Shown: positions 18,436-27,890 of the stretch, piece after piece
Numbering within the stretch: the stretch's first letter is position 1
Layout: each line of letters begins with the position of its first letter
Assembly: GCA_016721315.1 (NCBI GenBank)
Contig: JADKIL010000001.1
Coordinates: forward strand, 434,001 to 498,000
DNA from: Candidatus Villigracilis vicinus
GTDB lineage: Bacteria; Chloroflexota; Anaerolineae; Anaerolineales; Villigracilaceae
Direction of reading: 5' to 3'
DNA: 64,000 nucleotides
Notes under the pieces: generated by a model
Seen by the model: only the letters and a program-made list of their open reading frames with translations
What the model was told of the DNA's origin: nothing
The model's database searches: none
Position numbers and translations under genes: made by a program

Positions 18436-18879
18436 TTAGGAGAGAAGCGGTTGGTTATTCGTCTGGATGAAAGGAGTCGTTTTTTTTAACTTGGAAACAT
18501 CCAGCGCACCAGTATTGCGCCGGATCAATTTCTTGATATTAGCTACCAGAACGCCACTTGGAACAGGCTTGACGAGGAAATCGTCTGCGCCAACATCGAG
18601 AACGCTTGCAACCATGCGTGGATCGTTGATTGCAGAGAGAATCAAGATTGGAACGGTGCTAGTCTGGCGGATTGCCTTGCAGACCTGCCACCCGTCCAAA
18701 TCGGGCATCATCAGGTCAAGCAGGATGACATTTGGATTGGCTTCTCGTGCGAGCCGAATCCCCTCTTCGCCGATATTGGTGGTAAGAACTTCAAACCCGA
18801 AGGTTTTTAGAAGCATGCTCATCAATTCGGTGATGGCTGTATCGTCATCGATCACTAGAATTTTTGCTGTAGGTGTCAT
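18436..18879 (-). CDS. Response regulator receiver domain protein
   Basis: The 147-residue protein is a stand-alone CheY-like receiver: acidic pair DDD (11-13), phospho-acceptor Asp about 55 (VILLDLMMPDLDGW), Thr/Ser switch LILSA and Lys in DDFLVKPV. There is no DNA-binding output domain, only a short polar tail. The partner kinase is not in the window. Output must come through protein-protein contact. Confidence 0.92.
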   Translation of the reverse strand: MTPTAKILVIDDDTAITELMSMLLKTFGFEVLTTNIGEEGIRLAREANPNVILLDLMMPDLDGWQVCKAIRQTSTVPILILSAINDPRMVASVLDVGADDFLVKPVPSGVLVANIKKLIRRNTGALDVSKLKKTTPFIQTNNQPLLS

Positions 18880-19085
18880 AGTATTCTAGGAATATTATCG
18901 CTGATTTATGGATTTACGCACTTTGCAGTTCATTAACAGGTTGATTTTATTACATCTTGTCTGATTCACTGATTGAAATCCACCTATAGCATGATATTTG
19001 TCAGGTGCGAATTGGACTGTTTTTGGTACAATATTTCACAATCAAAATTTACATTGAAAAATATTTACTCGATCAGGAGGCTGTA

Positions 19086-21917
19086 ATGTCAAAATGGGTT
19101 TATCTCTATAATGAAGTGAAAGAAGTTGAAAAACGTGCCGGAGGTTCCTGGGATGGTGTCAAATCCATCGTAGGCGACAAGGGTGCCGGGTTGATGGATA
19201 TGACCCGTGCGAATGTACCCGTCCCCCCGTTCTTTACGGTGACGACGGAAGCTTGCAATGCGTATCAAAAAGCTGGTAAGTTCCCCGCAGGGTTATGGGA
19301 ACAGGAACTCACTGCATTGAAAGCGATCGAAAAGAAGACCGGCAAGAAATTTGGCGACAAAAAGAATCCTTTGTTGGTTTCATGCCGTTCCGGTGCAAAA
19401 TTCTCAATGCCAGGCATGATGAATACCATCCTTAATATCGGTCTGACCGATGTGGTGGCGGAAGGTATGATCAAAGAGACAGGCAATGATCGTTTCGTGT
19501 GGGACTCGTACCGCCGTCTCGTTGAAATGTTTGGAACCGTGGTGATGGATATCGAAGACGAAGCTTTTGAACATCCACTCGCGAGTTTCAAAGAAAAGAA
19601 GGGTTATAAACTAGATATCGAAATGAGGGCGGAAGACTGGAAAGAAGTTGTAGGTATCTACAAAGAAGCATATAAGCAGGCATGTGGTCAGGAATTCCCG
19701 CAAGATCCCAATAAACAATTAGCATTAGCAACGGAAGCGGTCTTCAAGTCATGGAATGGCAAACGCGCAGTGGCTTACCGCCGTAAAGAAGGTATCTCCG
19801 ATACCCTTGGAACTGCCGTCAATATTTGTACGATGGTATTTGGTAACATGGGCGATGATTGTGCCACTGGTGTGGCATTCACCCGCAACCCCTCCACCGG
19901 CGAAAAGGTGATGATGGGTGAGTACCTGCTCAATGCGCAGGGTGAAGATGTGGTGGCTGGCATCCGTAATGCGGATGAGGTTGCGAACCTCAAGAAATAT
20001 ATGCCCAAGGCTTATAAGCAGTTCATGGAAATCACTGCCCGCCTTGAAAAGCACTATACCGATATGCAGGATGTTGAATTCACGATCGAGCGTGGAACGT
20101 TGTGGATGCTTCAAACCCGTGTGGGGAAACGCACTGCCAAAGCGGCTGTGAAGATCGCCGTGGATATGGCAAATGAAGGCTTGATCACTCGTGACCAGGC
20201 AGTTCAGCGAGTCACTCCGGATCAGGTGGATGCTTTGCTCCATCCGCAGTTTGATGATGCTGCCATGAATCTGGCTGAGAAAGAAGGCAAGTTCCTTGCC
20301 AAGGGCGTAAACGCTTCTCCTGGCGCAGCGGTTGGGCAGATCTATTTTGATGCCGACAAAGCTGAACAATATGCAAAAGAACATAAACAGGACACCATCA
20401 TGGTGCGCCCATTCACCAAGCCGGATGATGTTCACGGCATGATCGCTGCCAAAGGTGTGCTGACCAGCGAAGGCGGCGCGACCTCCCATGCGGCGGTTGT
20501 GGCGCGTCAGTTTGGCATTCCTTGTGTGGTGGGTGCTTCTGCCATCAAGATCGATCTTGAGAAACGCGTTATGCATGTGGGCGAAACCGTCTTGAATGAA
20601 GGCGATTGGGTTTCAGTAGATGGGACAACCGGTAAAGTCTTTGCTGGCAAGATCCCGACCTCTGAACCTTCTCTTGAAGAACAAAAAGAATTGATGACCT
20701 TGCTCAAGTGGGCAGATGAAATTTCTGCGCGCAAAAATGTTCGCGAAGAAGTAAGACCTGGTTATCCGACCCGCGGTTTACAAGTTTGGGCAAATGCTGA
20801 TTATCCTAAGGATGCCCGCCGCGCCCGTTCTTATGGAGCCGTGGGTATTGGCTTGTGCCGTACCGAGCACATGTTCTTTGAACCGGAACGCCTGCCCATT
20901 GTACAGCGCATGATCCTTGCTGAATCTAGTGAAGCCCGCACAGATGCCCTCAATTTGCTCCTGCCGCATCAGCGCAAGGACTTTGATGGTCTCTTTGAAG
21001 CGATGGATGGATTCCCTGTCATCATCCGCTTGATCGACCCGCCTTTGCATGAGTTTATGCCTGATGAAGAAAAACTCATGGAAGAAGTCATCACCATGCA
21101 TGTCAAAGGTGAAACTGAAGGTTTGGAAGAAAAGGAAAAATTACTTGCTGCCGTCAAGGGTATGCACGAATCCAACCCGATGATGGGTCTGCGTGGTGTG
21201 CGTTTGAGCATCTCGATGCCTGAAATCGTGGAGATGCAGGTCCGCGCCATCTTTGAAGCTGCTGCTGATTGCACCTTGCGCGGCGTCAAGGTCAAACCGG
21301 AGATCATGATCCCGCTTACCGGAACCGTAAAAGAACTCGAATGGATCCAGCCGCGCCTCGAACGCATCGGCAAAGCTGTGATGAGCGAGAAGAAAGTCAA
21401 GTTCGCGTATAAGTTCGGAACCATGATCGAGATTCCGCGCGCGGCAGTGACTGCCGACCATATTGCCACCAAGGCACAGTTCTTCTCCTTTGGTACCAAC
21501 GACCTCACCCAAATGACCTTCGGTTATTCGCGTGATGATGCTGAGCGTAACTTCCTTATCACTTATGTTCAAGAAGGCATCCTCGTCAAGAACCCATTCC
21601 AGACCTTGGACCGCAATGGCGTAGGGAAACTGATGAAGAACGCGATTTTTGAAGGTCGCGCTGCCCGCCCTGAACTTGAAGTGGGTATCTGCGGTGAACA
21701 CGGTGGTGATCCCGAGTCCATTGAGTGGTGCCATATGATCGGTAACAACTATGTCTCTTGCTCCCCGTTCCGCGTGCCGGTTGCACGTCTTGCTGCCGCA
21801 CATGCCGCATTGAATCACATGCCTGTGAAAAAGGCAGTGACTAAGAAACCCGCTGCCAAGAAACCGGTCAAGAAGGTTGTGAAAAAAGCTGTAAAGAAAG
21901 TTGCCAAGAAGAAGTAG
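19086..21917 (+). CDS. ppdK: Pyruvate, phosphate dikinase with Lys-rich C-terminal tail
   Basis: The start is ATG 19086 (AGGAGG seven bases upstream), not the longer open frame. The 943 residues contain the ATP-grasp part (FTVTTEACNAYQ, SGAKFSMPGMMNTILNIGL) and the phosphohistidine domain (GGATSHAAVVARQFGIPC, about 463-480). The PEP/pyruvate domain includes GICGEHGGDP (catalytic Cys near 869). It interconverts pyruvate + ATP + Pi with PEP + AMP + PPi. The last ~30 residues are a K/A/P/V-rich histone H1-like extension (KKPVKKVVKKAVKKV) that standard enzymes of about 880 residues lack. Confidence 0.95.
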   Translation: MSKWVYLYNEVKEVEKRAGGSWDGVKSIVGDKGAGLMDMTRANVPVPPFFTVTTEACNAYQKAGKFPAGLWEQELTALKAIEKKTGKKFGDKKNPLLVSCRSGAKFSMPGMMNTILNIGLTDVVAEGMIKETGNDRFVWDSYRRLVEMFGTVVMDIEDEAFEHPLASFKEKKGYKLDIEMRAEDWKEVVGIYKEAYKQACGQEFPQDPNKQLALATEAVFKSWNGKRAVAYRRKEGISDTLGTAVNICTMVFGNMGDDCATGVAFTRNPSTGEKVMMGEYLLNAQGEDVVAGIRNADEVANLKKYMPKAYKQFMEITARLEKHYTDMQDVEFTIERGTLWMLQTRVGKRTAKAAVKIAVDMANEGLITRDQAVQRVTPDQVDALLHPQFDDAAMNLAEKEGKFLAKGVNASPGAAVGQIYFDADKAEQYAKEHKQDTIMVRPFTKPDDVHGMIAAKGVLTSEGGATSHAAVVARQFGIPCVVGASAIKIDLEKRVMHVGETVLNEGDWVSVDGTTGKVFAGKIPTSEPSLEEQKELMTLLKWADEISARKNVREEVRPGYPTRGLQVWANADYPKDARRARSYGAVGIGLCRTEHMFFEPERLPIVQRMILAESSEARTDALNLLLPHQRKDFDGLFEAMDGFPVIIRLIDPPLHEFMPDEEKLMEEVITMHVKGETEGLEEKEKLLAAVKGMHESNPMMGLRGVRLSISMPEIVEMQVRAIFEAAADCTLRGVKVKPEIMIPLTGTVKELEWIQPRLERIGKAVMSEKKVKFAYKFGTMIEIPRAAVTADHIATKAQFFSFGTNDLTQMTFGYSRDDAERNFLITYVQEGILVKNPFQTLDRNGVGKLMKNAIFEGRAARPELEVGICGEHGGDPESIEWCHMIGNNYVSCSPFRVPVARLAAAHAALNHMPVKKAVTKKPAAKKPVKKVVKKAVKKVAKKK

Positions 21918-23147
21918 TTAAACAAATCGCAGGAAGACTTGATTTCCCAATAGCCTTCCGCGTTTCGTAAGCCTGAAGACCTCCGAGCCATCGGAGGTCT
22001 TTTTTTCTATGAGACCGTTGCGGACGAGTTCCTCGATCTCTTTTGGGAAGATATCCGCAAGCCCGCTTCCGAATCTTGATCTGAAATCTGCATCAGTGAT
22101 ACCGGCTTGTACCAGCCGTAAATTATTGATCATGTAATCGGAGATGTCGTCTTTGCGTGTCTGTTTGTGGTGGTTGACAGTGGCGGGAGTTAGAGGGTAG
22201 GTGGTAACTGATGATTGGTAATTTATTAAGCGGTCAATATAGGTTTTTATTCTTAGGGCATTGGAATAACGATACCCGCCTGCATAGCCATGTGCGCCCG
22301 CACCAAGACCGAGATAGGGCAGGGAATGCCAGTATTGTAAATTATGTCTGCAAGCATAGGTCGGCTGATCGCTAAAAGCTGAGAGTTGGTTCACAGTTTT
22401 TGCCCAATTCGATATTTCATATTGCACATATCCATTGTCTGCAAGATGGTCCATCGTCCACTCGTACATATCGGCGGCAAGGTCGGGGTCGGGGAGGGGC
22501 AGGATGCCCTTGTTCGCCCATTTGCCGAAGGGGGTGCCGTGTTCGAGGGTGAGTGCATAAGCGGAGATGTGCTCGGGTTCTAATTCCAGAACGCGTTGGA
22601 CGGTGGTCTGCCAGGACTGCAGGGTCTGTTCGGGCAGGGCATAGATCAGGTCGAGGTTGAGGTTGGTGAACCCGGCTCGTCTGGCAGTGGATACGGCTTC
22701 GATCACGGTGAAAAAGTCATGTGAACGTTCGAGCATGCGCAGTTCTTCGGTGTTTGAGGATTGCACACCAAAGCTGATGCGGTTGATGCCTGCCTTGCGA
22801 ATAGCCTCCAGCTTTTCGGGTGAGATGGTGCCGGGGTTGGCTTCAATGCTCACCTCTGCATCAGCGGAAATGCTGAAGGCGGAGGATAAAGCCGACATGA
22901 TTGAAGCAAATTGAGTTCCAGATAGAAGCGAGGGGGTTCCTCCTCCAAAGAAGATGGTCGAATATCGAGTATTCGAATATTCGATGCTTCGATTTTTTTG
23001 ATTCCCAATGAATTGAATTTCTTTGACGAGGGCTTTGACATAGGCAGGGATCAGGGACTCCTGCCCGGCGTAGGTGTTAAAGTCGCAGTAGGCGCAGCGA
23101 TGTTTGCAGAAGGGAATGTGGAGGTAGATCGAAGTGTCGGGTGTCAT
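21918..23147 (-). CDS. hemW: HemW-like radical SAM protein with in-frame repeat insertions
   Basis: The protein starts YLHIPFCKHRCAYCDFNTYAG, with the CxxxCxxC iron-sulfur motif at about 14-21, then IFFGGGTPSLLSG and RISFGVQSSN. Family members are heme chaperones related to coproporphyrinogen dehydrogenase. At 409 residues it is longer than usual. Three stretches have no counterpart in the family and match repeat-like DNA: GNQKNRSIEYSNTRYS (22956-23005), TVNQLSAFSDQPTYA (about 22358-22402) and INYQSSVTTYPLTP (22196-22228). Its stop codon abuts the ppdK stop. Confidence 0.9.
   Translation of the reverse strand: MTPDTSIYLHIPFCKHRCAYCDFNTYAGQESLIPAYVKALVKEIQFIGNQKNRSIEYSNTRYSTIFFGGGTPSLLSGTQFASIMSALSSAFSISADAEVSIEANPGTISPEKLEAIRKAGINRISFGVQSSNTEELRMLERSHDFFTVIEAVSTARRAGFTNLNLDLIYALPEQTLQSWQTTVQRVLELEPEHISAYALTLEHGTPFGKWANKGILPLPDPDLAADMYEWTMDHLADNGYVQYEISNWAKTVNQLSAFSDQPTYACRHNLQYWHSLPYLGLGAGAHGYAGGYRYSNALRIKTYIDRLINYQSSVTTYPLTPATVNHHKQTRKDDISDYMINNLRLVQAGITDADFRSRFGSGLADIFPKEIEELVRNGLIEKKTSDGSEVFRLTKRGRLLGNQVFLRFV
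21977..22006 (+). terminator. ppdK terminator embedded in the hemW coding sequence
   Basis: AGACCTCCGA pairs with TCGGAGGTCT around GCCA, followed by seven T. It lies 60 bases past the ppdK stop and inside the 3' end of hemW on the other strand. There it is read as TSDGSEV and flanking residues. Confidence 0.8.
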
Positions 23148-23251
23148 GTTTGAGGCTCAGAGTCTTGCACCATGATGCTGGCATGTTGATTGGGTGGGCT
23201 TGAGTATAACCGTCCTTGTAGAATGAGAAATTAACTTTGTGTGACCCATCC

Positions 23252-24061
23252 TCAGCTTTGCAATCTCATCCTTATCACAATGGCAGCAGGGATTTCGCTA
23301 AAGTTGCCGCCCCAACCGAGTGGGTGAGTCTGTGGGGTTTCTGGCGGAAAGGCACGTTCTTCAAAACCGTCGAGGACAAATCCATGTTGAAAAGCTAGGT
23401 TGAAATAGTATTGAAGTGGACGTTCAAAATAGACTTGCGGCATGGGCTGATTTCGAAGGGCAAGTCCGCGGGTGGAGTAGGGAGTCATATAGCGGGTGGT
23501 TTTGATGGCGTAACTGATCTGCATTTCGCCATTGTTATCAATCTCTTCCACTACATGGGCAGATGAGGCGTTATTGAAACAAGGATGAGTGATGGAGAAG
23601 ACGAACGTCCCGCCGGGTTTGAGCAGTTTGGGCAAAGTTCGAAAGAGCGGTTCGATATCTGCCATGTCGAAAAGCGCCATGTTGGAAAGGGCGGAGTCGA
23701 ATTGGGACTTGCCAAGGGAGAGCAGTTGTTCTTCGTTTGTGGCATCAATGACGCGCAGAGTAATTTGTGATTGATAATTGGCAAGGCGTTGTTTGGCATA
23801 TTCAATCAGGTTGGCGGAGAAATCGAAAGCGGTGACTTTACATCCCAGCTCGGCGAGGCGGCGGGTGGTAAGTCCGTTTCCGCAGGCGATATCCAGAATA
23901 TGGGCAGCAGGCTGTGGGTTGAGGAACGAGACGAGTGTGGGCCAGCAAAGGATGTTGAAGAAATCGTTGCCGTCATCGCCCATGCGCTTATCCCAGACTT
24001 CGGCGTTGACTTCCCAGGCAGCGCGGGTTTCTTCATGGAGCGGGTTTTGGTTTGGTGACAT
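23252..24061 (-). CDS. Class I SAM-dependent methyltransferase
   Basis: The 269-residue protein has motif I (ILDIACGNGLTTRRLAELG, about 55-73), motif II (VTAFDFSANLIEYA) and later FDSALSNMALFDMADIEPLF and LKPGGTFVFSITHPCF. This fits UbiE/Methyltransf_11-type small-molecule methyltransferases. The tail WGGNFSEIPAAIVIRMR is typical of the group. The substrate is unknown. Confidence 0.85.
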   Translation of the reverse strand: MSPNQNPLHEETRAAWEVNAEVWDKRMGDDGNDFFNILCWPTLVSFLNPQPAAHILDIACGNGLTTRRLAELGCKVTAFDFSANLIEYAKQRLANYQSQITLRVIDATNEEQLLSLGKSQFDSALSNMALFDMADIEPLFRTLPKLLKPGGTFVFSITHPCFNNASSAHVVEEIDNNGEMQISYAIKTTRYMTPYSTRGLALRNQPMPQVYFERPLQYYFNLAFQHGFVLDGFEERAFPPETPQTHPLGWGGNFSEIPAAIVIRMRLQS

Positions 24062-24222
24062 CTCATCTCCTAAAGGTTGAGTGGAAACCTACTATACCGT
24101 AGATTTTTGGGTTGTATGTTGGCTGCCAACGTTAACCTTTGGAGGTGGTCTAATTCAGAACGAAACGCCTTTTGGGTTGTTAATTCCAGTAAAATCAGCT
24201 AAATTTTTCCCAGGAGAATGGC

Positions 24223-25536
24223 ATGGACAAAGAACGAAAACGCGCGCAATGGGGCTGGTATTTGTTCGATTTTGGAAATTCTGCCTATGCGGCGGTGGTG
24301 TTGCTGGCGATCTATTCGGCGTATTTTAAGGGCTCTGTGGTGGGCGGGGCAGAAGGGTCGCGTTTATGGGGAATTTCGGTGGGAATTGCCATGCTGGTCA
24401 GCGCCATCGTTTCGCCGATTCTGGCGGTGATCGCGGATTACTCGGCCTTCAAGAAGCGATTCCTTTTCTTCTTTTCATCTCTTTCCTGGATATTTACGGG
24501 ACTATTGTTCTTTGTGCAAAAGGGGGATGTGTTCCTTGGTATGTTGTTCTTCATCCTTGCCGAGATCGGATATCGTTCGGGACAGGTCTTCTATAACTCC
24601 CTGCTTACCGAAGTAGCGGAACCTGATGAGATCGGGCGTGTTTCTGCGAATGGCTGGGCGATCGGCTCATTGGGCGGCATCATTTGTTTGTTAATGGTGC
24701 TTCCGGCGATCGTATTGATAAAAGGTACCAACCTGCCTGTTCGTGGGGCATTTGTATTCACAGCGTTGTTCTTCCTGTTTTCGGCATTGCCTATATTCCT
24801 GTGGGTGAAAGAAACCGGTGAGCGTAAACCTTTACCAGAGGGTAAGAATTACTTTTCGTTGGCATTTAGTCGGCTGGGGCGCACTTTTGGTTCGGTGAGG
24901 CATTTCACTGAATTTCTCAAGTTCATCGTTGCTTTCCTGATCTTTAACGATGGCATTGTGATGGCGCTTGATTTTGCCGCCATCATCGGTTCGGTCTTGT
25001 ATGGCATGAACCAGACTCAGCTTATCATCTTGATGATCGCTGTTCAAATGGCGAGTGTGGTGGGCGCTTATCTTTCCGGTTTGTATAGCGAACGTGCCGG
25101 GTTGATGCGCACCTTGTTCATTTCACTTGTTTTGATGATCGCTGCGGTTGTATGGATGTTCTTCAATAAAACCCTGACCGGGTTCTTCATTATCGCTTCT
25201 CTTGCCGGTTTGGCGTTGACCGGTGTGCAGGCAGTCACTCGTACGATGGCAGGGGTCTTTGCACCGAAAGGACAGAGCGCTGAATTCTTCAGTTTCTTCG
25301 CCATTGCCGGAAAGACCTCATCCTTTATTGGACCGACCATCTATGGTTTTCTTGCTACAGGTGTTGCCTTACGCCTTGAGGCGCAGGGGATGGAAACCCT
25401 GTTGGCTGAGCAGACGGGGCAGCGTGCGGGTATCCTTTCGATTGTGGTCTTTCTTATAGTGGGCACCCTTGTTCTGTTATCGGTGAGCGAAAAGCGCGCG
25501 CGTCAGGCGGCGCTCGAATACACCCCGGCAGATTAA
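24223..25536 (+). CDS. MFS transporter of the UMF1/Atg22-like type
   Basis: The 437-residue protein has 12 predicted membrane segments. The N-terminal WYLFDFGNSAYAAVVLLAIYSAYF and the loop FYNSLLTEVAEPDEIGRVSANGWAIGSLGG are diagnostic of the UMF1 (Atg22-related) permeases, thought to export amino acids or similar small molecules. GGAGAATGGC precedes the start. It is followed after 3 bp by the acyltransferase gene. Confidence 0.88.
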   Translation: MDKERKRAQWGWYLFDFGNSAYAAVVLLAIYSAYFKGSVVGGAEGSRLWGISVGIAMLVSAIVSPILAVIADYSAFKKRFLFFFSSLSWIFTGLLFFVQKGDVFLGMLFFILAEIGYRSGQVFYNSLLTEVAEPDEIGRVSANGWAIGSLGGIICLLMVLPAIVLIKGTNLPVRGAFVFTALFFLFSALPIFLWVKETGERKPLPEGKNYFSLAFSRLGRTFGSVRHFTEFLKFIVAFLIFNDGIVMALDFAAIIGSVLYGMNQTQLIILMIAVQMASVVGAYLSGLYSERAGLMRTLFISLVLMIAAVVWMFFNKTLTGFFIIASLAGLALTGVQAVTRTMAGVFAPKGQSAEFFSFFAIAGKTSSFIGPTIYGFLATGVALRLEAQGMETLLAEQTGQRAGILSIVVFLIVGTLVLLSVSEKRARQAALEYTPAD

Positions 25537-25539
25537 TGT

Positions 25540-26295
25540 ATGAGTGCTGAAAAATTCTCATCCCCTCGACGCAAGCTGGTGCGGAATTTTCTGCGTTGGC
25601 TTGCAAAGCCGGTTTTCCATGCGGTGACAGACCTTGAGATCAACGGCGCGGAGAATTTCCCTGCGTCGGGTCCACTCATTATGGTGGGGAACCACTTTAG
25701 TTTTGTCGACCCAGCCAGTTTTGTGCGAGTTTCACCGCGGGAGATCGAGTTCCTTGGCGGTGCCGAAACTCCACACGCACCAAAGCTTTCACGCATCCTT
25801 CCATACTTGTGGGGATACCATCCCTTGTATCGTGGTACAGGTGCCAAAGACTCGATCCGTGCCGCAGAAGGTATTCTCAAAGAAGGAAAAGTACTGGCGA
25901 TCTTTCCGGAAGGGGGCAACTGGGCGACTGTTCTGCGCCCTGCCCGCCCTGGGACAGCATTTTTGGCGGTCAAGACAGGCGCGCCTCTCCTTCCCGTTGG
26001 CTTGGTCAACATGCCCGAAGTGCTTCCCAACCTCAAGCGTGGACGTCGCGCCAGGATACAGGTCAATATCGGTAAGCCATTCGGTCCTTTCAAAGCCGAA
26101 GGACGCGGGCAACAACTCCGTGACCAGTTGGATGAGATCGGTCATGAGATCATGCGCCGAATTGCCGAATTGCTTCCAGGGGAAAGCCGCGGGCATTACT
26201 CCGAAGACCCAATCATTCGCGAAGCTGCCAAAGGCACTGAGATATACCCTTGGGCAGATAAAGTGGAAGGACAGGTTATTGGAATGGTGCGGTGA
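25540..26295 (+). CDS. plsC: 1-acylglycerol-3-phosphate O-acyltransferase (PlsC family)
   Basis: The 251-residue protein carries the catalytic NHxxxxD motif in MVGNHFSFVDPASF (about 50-63), a substrate-binding FPEGGNW segment (about 126-132) and GAPLLPVGLVNMPE. Family members acylate lysophosphatidic acid at the membrane. The FPEGG form with W instead of the usual T/S-R is slightly unusual. It is in an operon with the MFS gene. Confidence 0.85.
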   Translation: MSAEKFSSPRRKLVRNFLRWLAKPVFHAVTDLEINGAENFPASGPLIMVGNHFSFVDPASFVRVSPREIEFLGGAETPHAPKLSRILPYLWGYHPLYRGTGAKDSIRAAEGILKEGKVLAIFPEGGNWATVLRPARPGTAFLAVKTGAPLLPVGLVNMPEVLPNLKRGRRARIQVNIGKPFGPFKAEGRGQQLRDQLDEIGHEIMRRIAELLPGESRGHYSEDPIIREAAKGTEIYPWADKVEGQVIGMVR

Positions 26296-26335
26296 AAACT
26301 CAACAAAATTAAATCATCATAGAATAGGGTTAACG

Positions 26336-26385
26336 AATCATCATTGTGGACTGTGCAAAGTTCATAATGATGATTTTGATTTTAC
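26336..26385 (+). terminator. Terminator after plsC
   Basis: AATCATCATT pairs with AATGATGATT, with further pairing across a short loop, followed by TTGATTTTA. It ends the MFS-plsC transcript. Confidence 0.6.
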
Positions 26386-26424
26386 TGATGGACTGCAGTA
26401 AATAATATTCACCGCCCAAAAAGA

Positions 26425-26452
26425 TTGACACTCCGTCAGCGCATAGTATAAG
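26425..26452 (+). promoter_or_regulatory. Promoter for speD-speE
   Basis: TTGACA (26425-26430) and TATAAG (26447-26452) with a 16-base spacer. About 110 bases of leader follow before speD, with no recognised riboswitch. Confidence 0.7.
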
Positions 26453-26567
26453 TACTACAACAGAGTCTGCTTAGAGACAGTTTCATTTGTCACGCAGGGA
26501 TACATCCTGCGGATCAATGGAAAAGGTTTTTAGGCGGGTTCTTTACTTTTTAACCACAGAGGTGTGA

Positions 26568-26951
26568 ATGAACGCAAGTTTAAAATTAGGTGAACATTAT
26601 ATTTTTGATCTTTCCGATTGCAACCGCGAAGTACTCATGGATAGTGAGAAGGCTTACGCGTTGTTTTCTCAAGCTGTGCGTGATAGCGGTCTGACCGTCG
26701 TTGATGAAGGGTTTTATAAATTTAGCCCGCATGGCTTTACCTGCTTCCTGCTGCTTGCCGAATCGCATGCCAGCCTGCACGCCTGGCCTGAGTATAATTA
26801 CTGTGCCATTGACCTCTTTACTTGCGCCGTCGGTCAGGATTTTATGCCCGTGCTGATGCGCCTCAAAGAAGCCTTTGGTGCAGATGATTTCGCGGTTCGC
26901 AAGCTCGACCGCGAAGCTTCTGTCGAAACCAAAATGCCGATTGCGGCTTAA
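26568..26951 (+). CDS. speD: S-adenosylmethionine decarboxylase proenzyme
   Basis: The 127-residue protein is the short prokaryotic form. The self-cleavage site is Glu65-Ser66 in LLLAESHASLHAWPE, and Ser66 becomes the pyruvoyl group. The conserved Cys is near 86 (IDLFTCAVG). It makes decarboxylated SAM, the aminopropyl donor. It lies 9 bp before speE. Confidence 0.95.
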   Translation: MNASLKLGEHYIFDLSDCNREVLMDSEKAYALFSQAVRDSGLTVVDEGFYKFSPHGFTCFLLLAESHASLHAWPEYNYCAIDLFTCAVGQDFMPVLMRLKEAFGADDFAVRKLDREASVETKMPIAA

Positions 26952-26960
26952 GGACATTGA

Positions 26961-27791
26961 ATGAGTATCTGGTTTACCGAAGAATTACACCCTTACTATC
27001 GTAAAGGCATCCGCGTCAAACGCGTGCTTGCCGACGAGCAGACTCAGTATCAACATCTGCAACTTGTCGAAACCGAGTTTTTTGGCAATGCCATGATCCT
27101 GGATGGCATCATCCAACTCACCGAGCGCGACAACATGGGCTATCACGAGATGATCGTGCATGTACCCATGCTCGCAGTCGGAGCGCCGAAGCGTGTGTTG
27201 ATCGTCGGTGGCGGAGATGGCGGCTCGCTGAAACAAGTATTGCGATATCCATCCGTGACGGAAGCTGTGGTCTGTGAATTGGATCAGCGCGTGGTGGATC
27301 TTTCCCGCGAATACTTCGCCGCCTCCTTCGGGGACCCGTGGTCTGATCCACGCTCCAAGCTGCTCGTTCGGGATGCCTTTGGCTACTTGGAAGAAAACCC
27401 CGGTCAGTTCGATGTCATCATCTCGGATACCACCGATCCTATTGGCATGGCGGAGCGACTCTTTTCAGATGAATTCCAAAAGTTGGTGGTGCGTGCCCTC
27501 GTCCCTGGCGGCGCGGCAGCGACTCAATGTGAGCAGCCGTACTTCGACACGGCGCTGATCAAGACCATATATCAATCTGCCAAAGCGCTCACGAAGAATC
27601 CTGCTTATTACTATGCCAATATTCCCACCTATTTTGGCGGCGGGATCGGTTTCATGTATGTCTCGGACACTCCTTGGGAAAATGGACTTAAGACGCCGCT
27701 TCCACCTGGTGAGAATCAATATATCAATCCTGAAATTCACAAAGCGGCATTTGCTTTGCCTGAGTTTTTCCGAAAAGAATTATACGGGTAA
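26961..27791 (+). CDS. speE: Polyamine aminopropyltransferase (spermidine synthase)
   Basis: The 276-residue protein has the N-terminal WFTEELHPYYRKGIRVKRVL, the substrate region YHEMIVHVPM, the cofactor motif VLIVGGGDGGSLKQVLRYPSV and the catalytic Asp segment DVIISDTTDPIG. It transfers an aminopropyl group from decarboxylated SAM, usually to putrescine. It forms an operon with speD. Confidence 0.96.
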   Translation: MSIWFTEELHPYYRKGIRVKRVLADEQTQYQHLQLVETEFFGNAMILDGIIQLTERDNMGYHEMIVHVPMLAVGAPKRVLIVGGGDGGSLKQVLRYPSVTEAVVCELDQRVVDLSREYFAASFGDPWSDPRSKLLVRDAFGYLEENPGQFDVIISDTTDPIGMAERLFSDEFQKLVVRALVPGGAAATQCEQPYFDTALIKTIYQSAKALTKNPAYYYANIPTYFGGGIGFMYVSDTPWENGLKTPLPPGENQYINPEIHKAAFALPEFFRKELYG

Positions 27792-27799
27792 TATATTCA

Positions 27800-27835
27800 A
27801 AGCCTCTGCGGTCTACACCCGGAGGCTTTTTTTAC
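27800..27835 (+). terminator. Terminator of the speD-speE operon
   Basis: AAAGCCTC pairs with GAGGCTTT, the loop is about 16 bases, and a seven-T run follows. Confidence 0.8.
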
Positions 27836-27890
27836 ACAAATCCAACGAAATTTTTTCTTGGTGAATACATCTGGAAAACAGGAGTAAAAC

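Noticed and set aside
21835..21914. Lysine-rich tail of ppdK as a separate histone-like gene
   Set aside because: It is continuous in frame with the PPDK coding sequence and has no start signal of its own.
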